Positions 60,490 through 64,000 of a stretch of DNA of 64,000 nt are shown here, one piece after another. Within the stretch, counting starts at the first letter, position 1, and every line of letters starts with the position of its first letter. The position numbers and the translations under genes were made by a program. The notes beneath the pieces are model-generated. The model was given only the letters and a program-made list of their open reading frames with translations, was not told the DNA's origin and ran no database searches. Source of the stretch: Aquabacterium soli (lineage in GTDB: Bacteria; Pseudomonadota; Gammaproteobacteria; Burkholderiales; Burkholderiaceae_C); the NCBI RefSeq assembly GCF_003933735.1, contig NZ_RSED01000011.1, positions 113,136 through 177,135 on the forward strand, given 5' to 3'.

Positions 60490-61236
60490 TCAGGCGGCTT
60501 CGTTGACTTCGACGAATTCGTCGTCGCCGGCAGCAGCCGTTTGAACGATGTCGTTCACGGCGTTGGCCTTGCCTTCCAGCACGGCGTCAGCCACGGCCTT
60601 GGCGTACAGCGCCACAGCCTTGGACGAGTCGTCGTTGCCAGGGATGACGTAGTCGATGCCTTCGGGCGAGTGGTTGGTGTCCACCACGGCGATCACAGGG
60701 ATGCCCAGCTTCTGGGCTTCGGCCACGGCGATCTTGTGGTAACCGACGTCGATCACGAACAGGGCGTCAGGCAGGGCAGCCATGTCCTGGATGCCGCCGA
60801 TGTCCTTCTCGAGCTTGTTCAGCTCGCGTTGGAACAGCAGGCCTTCCTTCTTCTTCAGGTTGTCCAGACCGGCTTCGACCTGAACCTGGGCGTCCTTCAG
60901 CTTCTTGATGGAACCCTTGACCGTCTTGAAGTTGGTCAGCATGCCGCCCAGCCAGCGCTGGTTCACGAAAGGCACGCCGGCGCGTTGGGCTTCAGCGGCG
61001 ACGACATCACGGGCTTGGCGCTTGGTGCCGATCATCAGCACGGTGCCGCGGCGGGCAGACAGCTGCTTGATGAACTTCAGGGCATCCTCGAACGCAGGCT
61101 GCGTCTTCTCGAGGTTGATGATGTGGATCTTGTTGCGGTGGCCGAAGATGTACGGGGCCATCTTGGGGTTCCAGAAGCGGGTTTGGTGACCGAAGTGGAC
61201 ACCGGCTTCCAGCATTTCGCGCATGGACACGGGCAT
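60490..61236 (-). CDS. rpsB: 30S ribosomal protein S2
   Basis: A 248-residue S2. [20 protein letters not shown], then [20 protein letters not shown], and [20 protein letters not shown] are universal; [20 protein letters not shown] and [20 protein letters not shown] follow. The acidic C-terminus is short. It opens the run to the lipid A genes. A leader of at least 100 bases with a hairpin precedes it, where S2 autoregulation is known in other bacteria. Confidence 0.98.
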   Translation of the reverse strand: MPVSMREMLEAGVHFGHQTRFWNPKMAPYIFGHRNKIHIINLEKTQPAFEDALKFIKQLSARRGTVLMIGTKRQARDVVAAEAQRAGVPFVNQRWLGGMLTNFKTVKGSIKKLKDAQVQVEAGLDNLKKKEGLLFQRELNKLEKDIGGIQDMAALPDALFVIDVGYHKIAVAEAQKLGIPVIAVVDTNHSPEGIDYVIPGNDDSSKAVALYAKAVADAVLEGKANAVNDIVQTAAAGDDEFVEVNEAA

Positions 61237-61276
61237 GAGAGTGCTCCAGAGGTTGGGTCTAGAAACCGCCGCAGAT

Positions 61277-61304
61277 CACAAACCCTTTGAATGAAACAAA
61301 GGGT
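61277..61304 (-). promoter_or_regulatory. Hairpin in the rpsB leader
   Basis: AACCCTTTG-TTTCATT(C)-CAAAGGGTT on the minus strand, about 45-65 bases before the rpsB ATG. It may be part of an S2 autoregulatory leader or a weak terminator for rnr read-through; the T-run after it is poor. Confidence 0.4.
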
Positions 61305-61346
61305 TGCGACACCTTGGTTGGGCGATCTCGCGATTACGATTTGGCG

Positions 61347-61374
61347 ACTATGTTTGCCGACCTATTTCGGACAA
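61347..61374 (-). promoter_or_regulatory. Candidate rpsB promoter
   Basis: Minus-strand TTGTCC (61374-61369) and CATAGT (61352-61347) are 16 bases apart, each four of six matches. A second -10-like TAGAAT lies at 61388-61383 without a good -35. One of these probably drives the rpsB transcript. Confidence 0.35.
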
Positions 61375-61411
61375 ACCCCAGCATTCTAGCACGACTCTCA
61401 CGCCTCGGCCA

Positions 61412-63766
61412 TCACCCCCTGCGCCGAACACTCTTGCGGGTAGGCGCCTTCTTGCCCGCGGGCTGCGGTGATTGCTGGGCGCGCTGCTCTGCCCGCAAGG
61501 AAGGGGCCGCGCCCTTCTTGCTGCCACGCCCAGACGATTTGCCGCCCCGCTTGACCTCTCGGTCACGACGCTGCACATCGGCCAGCTTGGCCTGGGCCGA
61601 ATCGAACGCCTCATCCCCGCCGCGTGCACCTTCGCGCCCGCCACCACCACCACCACGCCGCTTGCCACGACTGGTCGCTTCACCCAGAGGCCCCTGCCCC
61701 TCTCTCACGATGCGGAAATCGATCTTGCGGCTGTCCAGGTCGACACGGCTGACCTGCACCCGCACCCGATCGCCCGTGCTGTAGCGCACGCCGGTGCGCT
61801 CGCCGCGCAGTTCCTGCCGGACTTCATCGAACTTGAAGTAATCGCCGCCCAGTTCGGTGATGTGGATCAGCCCCTCCACATACAGGCCGTCGAGCTGCAC
61901 GAACAGGCCGAAGCTGGTCACTGTGCTCACGGTGCCGCCGTAGTCCTCGCCCAGGCGCTCACGCATGAACATGCACTTGAGCCAGGCTTCGACGTCGCGC
62001 GAGGCCTCGTCGGCGCGGCGCTCGTTGGCACTGCAGTGCACGCCCGCCACTTCCCAGGCCACGGTCTCTTCCGCCGACATCTTGATCTTGGCGCGCTTGA
62101 CGGGCGCCTTGGGCAGGGTCGCGCCTGGCTTGCCCTTCTTGAAGTTGCCCACCGAGGACACCACCGGCGGCAGGATCAGGCCATAGCGCCCGCTGCCCAG
62201 GATGGCCTTGATCACGCGGTGCACCAGCAGATCGGGATAGCGCCGGATGGGGCTGGTGAAGTGGGTGTAGGCCTCGTAGGCCAGGCCAAAGTGGCCGCTG
62301 TTGGTGGGCGTGTAGATCGCCTGCTGCATCGAACGCAGCAGCATGGTGTGGATCTGAGCCGCGTCGGGACGCTCCTTGGTGGCCTGTGCGATGGCCTGGA
62401 ACTCCGATGGCAAGGGCTCTTCACCCAGGTGCATGCCCAGGCCCAGGGCCTTGAGGTAGTTCTTGAGCGTCTGGCGCTTCTCTGGCGTGGGGCCTTCGTG
62501 CACGCGGTACAGCGCCGGGTGCTTGCCCTTCTCGATGAACTCGGCCGAGCAGACGTTGGCCGCCAGCATGCATTCTTCGATCAGACGGTGCGCCTCCGTG
62601 CGCGTGCGCGGCACGATCTTGGCAATGCGGCCGTTGTCGTCGCAGACGATCTGCGTTTCGGTGGTGTCGAAGTCGATCGCACCCCGCACGCCACGCCCCT
62701 TGAGCAAGGCGCGGTACACGTCGTACAGGTTCAGCAGGTGCGGCACCAGTTCGGCACGGCGCTGGGCCTCGGGGCCGCGCGTGTTGCCGATGATGGCGGC
62801 CACCTCGTTGTAGGTGAAGCGCGCGTGCGAGCAGATCACCGCGGGGAAGAACTGGTAGGCGTGGATCTCGCCCTCGGCCGTGATCAGCATGTCGCAGACC
62901 ATGGACAGGCGCTCCACCTCGGGGTTGAGCGAGCACAGGCCGTTGGAGAGTTTCTCCGGCAGCATGGGGATCACGCGGCGCGGGAAGTACACCGACGTGG
63001 CGCGCTCATAGGCCTCGCGATCGAGCGGCTCGCCGGGCTTCACGTAGTGACTCACATCGGCGATGGCCACCAGCACGCGCCAGCCATTGGGTTTCTTGCT
63101 GCGCCCCACGGCGGCAGGCTCACAGTAGACGGCATCGTCGAAGTCGCGGGCGTCTTCGCCATCGATGGTGACGAGCGGCACGTCGGTCAGGTCGATGCGC
63201 CCCTTGCGATCAGCCGGACGGACCTTGTCGGGCAGCTTGGCCGTCTGGGCCATCACGTCGTCGCCGAACTTGTGCGGCACTTCGTACTTGCGCACAGCGA
63301 TCTCGATCTCCATGCCCGGATCGTCGATGCCGCCCAGCACTTCGCTCACGCGGCCCACGGGCTGCGCATGCAGCGAAGGTGCCTCGGTGAGCTCCACCGC
63401 CACCACCTGCCCAGCCTGTGCGCTGGCGATGGCCTTGGGCGGGATCAGGATGTCCTGGCCATAGCGGCGGTCTTCAGGGGCCACCAGCCACACGCCGCCT
63501 TCATGCAGCAATCGGCCGATGATCGGGGTCTTGCGGCGCTCAAGGATGCCGAGCACCTGGCCTTCGGGGCGGCCCTTGCGGTCGAAGCGCAACACCTTGG
63601 CGCGCACACGGTCGCGGTGCAGCACCGAGCGCATTTCCTGGGGCGAAAGATAGATGCTGCTGGCGCCGTCGTCGCTCACCACGAAGCCGTGTCCGTCGCG
63701 GTGGCCTTGCACCGTGCCCTCGATTTCGGTCATGAGGTTCACGGGAAGTTGGGTTTTACTTGTCAT
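61412..63766 (-). CDS. rnr: Ribonuclease R
   Basis: A 784-residue 3'-5' exoribonuclease of the RNB family, processive on structured RNA and involved in rRNA and tmRNA-linked decay. Two N-terminal cold-shock-like domains (VQGHRDGHGFVVSDDGASSI) lead to the RNB catalytic core, with the metal-binding VTIDGEDARDFDDAVYCEPA, PEVERLSMVCDMLITAEGEI and NSGHFGLAYEAYTHFTSPIR. The S1 domain is GTVSTVTSFGLFVQLDGLYV. The last 85 residues are a long Gly/Arg/Lys-rich tail (RGKRRGGGGGGREGARGGDE onwards). An internal ATG at 63733 (MTEIEGTVQG) may be the true start. It is divergent from the tRNA-Leu gene. Confidence 0.97.
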   Translation of the reverse strand: MTSKTQLPVNLMTEIEGTVQGHRDGHGFVVSDDGASSIYLSPQEMRSVLHRDRVRAKVLRFDRKGRPEGQVLGILERRKTPIIGRLLHEGGVWLVAPEDRRYGQDILIPPKAIASAQAGQVVAVELTEAPSLHAQPVGRVSEVLGGIDDPGMEIEIAVRKYEVPHKFGDDVMAQTAKLPDKVRPADRKGRIDLTDVPLVTIDGEDARDFDDAVYCEPAAVGRSKKPNGWRVLVAIADVSHYVKPGEPLDREAYERATSVYFPRRVIPMLPEKLSNGLCSLNPEVERLSMVCDMLITAEGEIHAYQFFPAVICSHARFTYNEVAAIIGNTRGPEAQRRAELVPHLLNLYDVYRALLKGRGVRGAIDFDTTETQIVCDDNGRIAKIVPRTRTEAHRLIEECMLAANVCSAEFIEKGKHPALYRVHEGPTPEKRQTLKNYLKALGLGMHLGEEPLPSEFQAIAQATKERPDAAQIHTMLLRSMQQAIYTPTNSGHFGLAYEAYTHFTSPIRRYPDLLVHRVIKAILGSGRYGLILPPVVSSVGNFKKGKPGATLPKAPVKRAKIKMSAEETVAWEVAGVHCSANERRADEASRDVEAWLKCMFMRERLGEDYGGTVSTVTSFGLFVQLDGLYVEGLIHITELGGDYFKFDEVRQELRGERTGVRYSTGDRVRVQVSRVDLDSRKIDFRIVREGQGPLGEATSRGKRRGGGGGGREGARGGDEAFDSAQAKLADVQRRDREVKRGGKSSGRGSKKGAAPSLRAEQRAQQSPQPAGKKAPTRKSVRRRG

Positions 63767-63789
63767 GCTTGTAATTTTGATGCTATAGT
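63760..63789 (+). promoter_or_regulatory. Promoter of the tRNA-Leu gene
   Basis: TTGTCA (63760-63765) and TATAGT (63784-63789) are 18 bases apart, a close match to the sigma-70 consensus. The -35 overlaps the rnr start codon, so the two divergent genes share this short region. Confidence 0.6.
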
Positions 63790-63868
63790 CGATGTCTTCG
63801 CTGATCGCTGCAAAATTTGTTTCATCGATTGATCCAAAGATTGCGAAGAGCAGTGGAGATAAGTACCT

Positions 63869-63953
<85 letters not shown>

Positions 63954-63958
63954 GATTC

Positions 63959-63991
63959 AAGCCGCATGATCGAAAGATCATGCGGCTTTTG
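63959..63991 (+). terminator. Rho-independent terminator after tRNA-Leu
   Basis: AAGCCGCATGATC-GAAA-GATCATGCGGCTT followed by TT-G-T-C-TTT; a 13-bp perfect stem with a GNRA tetraloop. Confidence 0.88.
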
Positions 63992-64000
63992 TCTTTGCGG

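Noticed and set aside
61472..63832. A 786-codon open frame antisense to rnr
   Set aside because: It is a shadow of RNase R, without ribosome site or recognisable domain.

Overview
The window is a stretch of chromosome from a high-GC betaproteobacterium, almost certainly of the order Burkholderiales. The evidence is the dense high-GC coding, the smpB/ratA/rnfH cluster, the unbroken rpsB-to-lpxB gene string, the tandem glycine riboswitch in front of gcvTHP, the PpsR/PpsA pair and the TctCBA tricarboxylate transporter. Several proteins, including a relative of Ideonella PETase, point towards the Aquabacterium/Ideonella/Sphaerotilus side of the order, but genus is an inference. I see no phage, insertion sequence, integron, CRISPR array or toxin island. 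Most of the window is well-known core metabolism.

Layout. 1-8.3 kb: a DUF4124 protein, rnfH and ratA divergent from smpB, a cystathionine beta-lyase, rimO, a DUF808 membrane protein, a GNAT acetyltransferase, a DUF1304 membrane protein, a glutathione S-transferase and ribA. 8.3-15.4 kb: a solute-uptake island with a two-component system divergent from a lone TRAP-type binding protein (dctP) and a complete tctCBA transporter. 15.4-18 kb: a siderophore-type TonB-dependent receptor behind a Fur-box-like site, broken by a frameshift. 18-26.6 kb: phosphoenolpyruvate carboxylase, then a tandem glycine riboswitch controlling gcvT, gcvH and gcvP, with a small membrane protein overlapping the gcvP stop codon. 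26.6-33.8 kb: a secreted PETase-like hydrolase, ppsR, ohr and ohrR with an operator palindrome, ppsA and a secreted lipase. 34-36.9 kb: an HPP/CBS membrane protein and the rpsF-priB-rpsR-rplI operon. 36.9-46.3 kb: an ankyrin-repeat protein, an HDOD signalling protein, dnaB, an AsmA-family protein, a Bax-inhibitor-1-like protein and a TrmH-type RNA methyltransferase.

46.3-63.8 kb, all on the minus strand and read from high to low coordinate: rnr, rpsB, tsf, pyrH, frr, uppS, cdsA, dxr, rseP, bamA, skp, lpxD, fabZ, lpxA, lpxB, rnhB and then the TrmH-type gene. This joins translation (S2, EF-Ts, RRF), UMP and phospholipid precursor supply, isoprenoid carrier synthesis, outer-membrane protein assembly and lipid A synthesis. 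Many junctions overlap by 1-8 bases, implying co-transcription. The window closes with a tRNA-Leu(CAG) and its terminator.

The items most worth a second look are the PETase-like hydrolase with an altered cysteine pattern, the frameshifted receptor, the unusual pairing of a TRAP binding protein with a tricarboxylate transporter behind a 21-bp palindrome, and the structured leader of the rpsF operon. I did not find a convincing undescribed multi-gene system.
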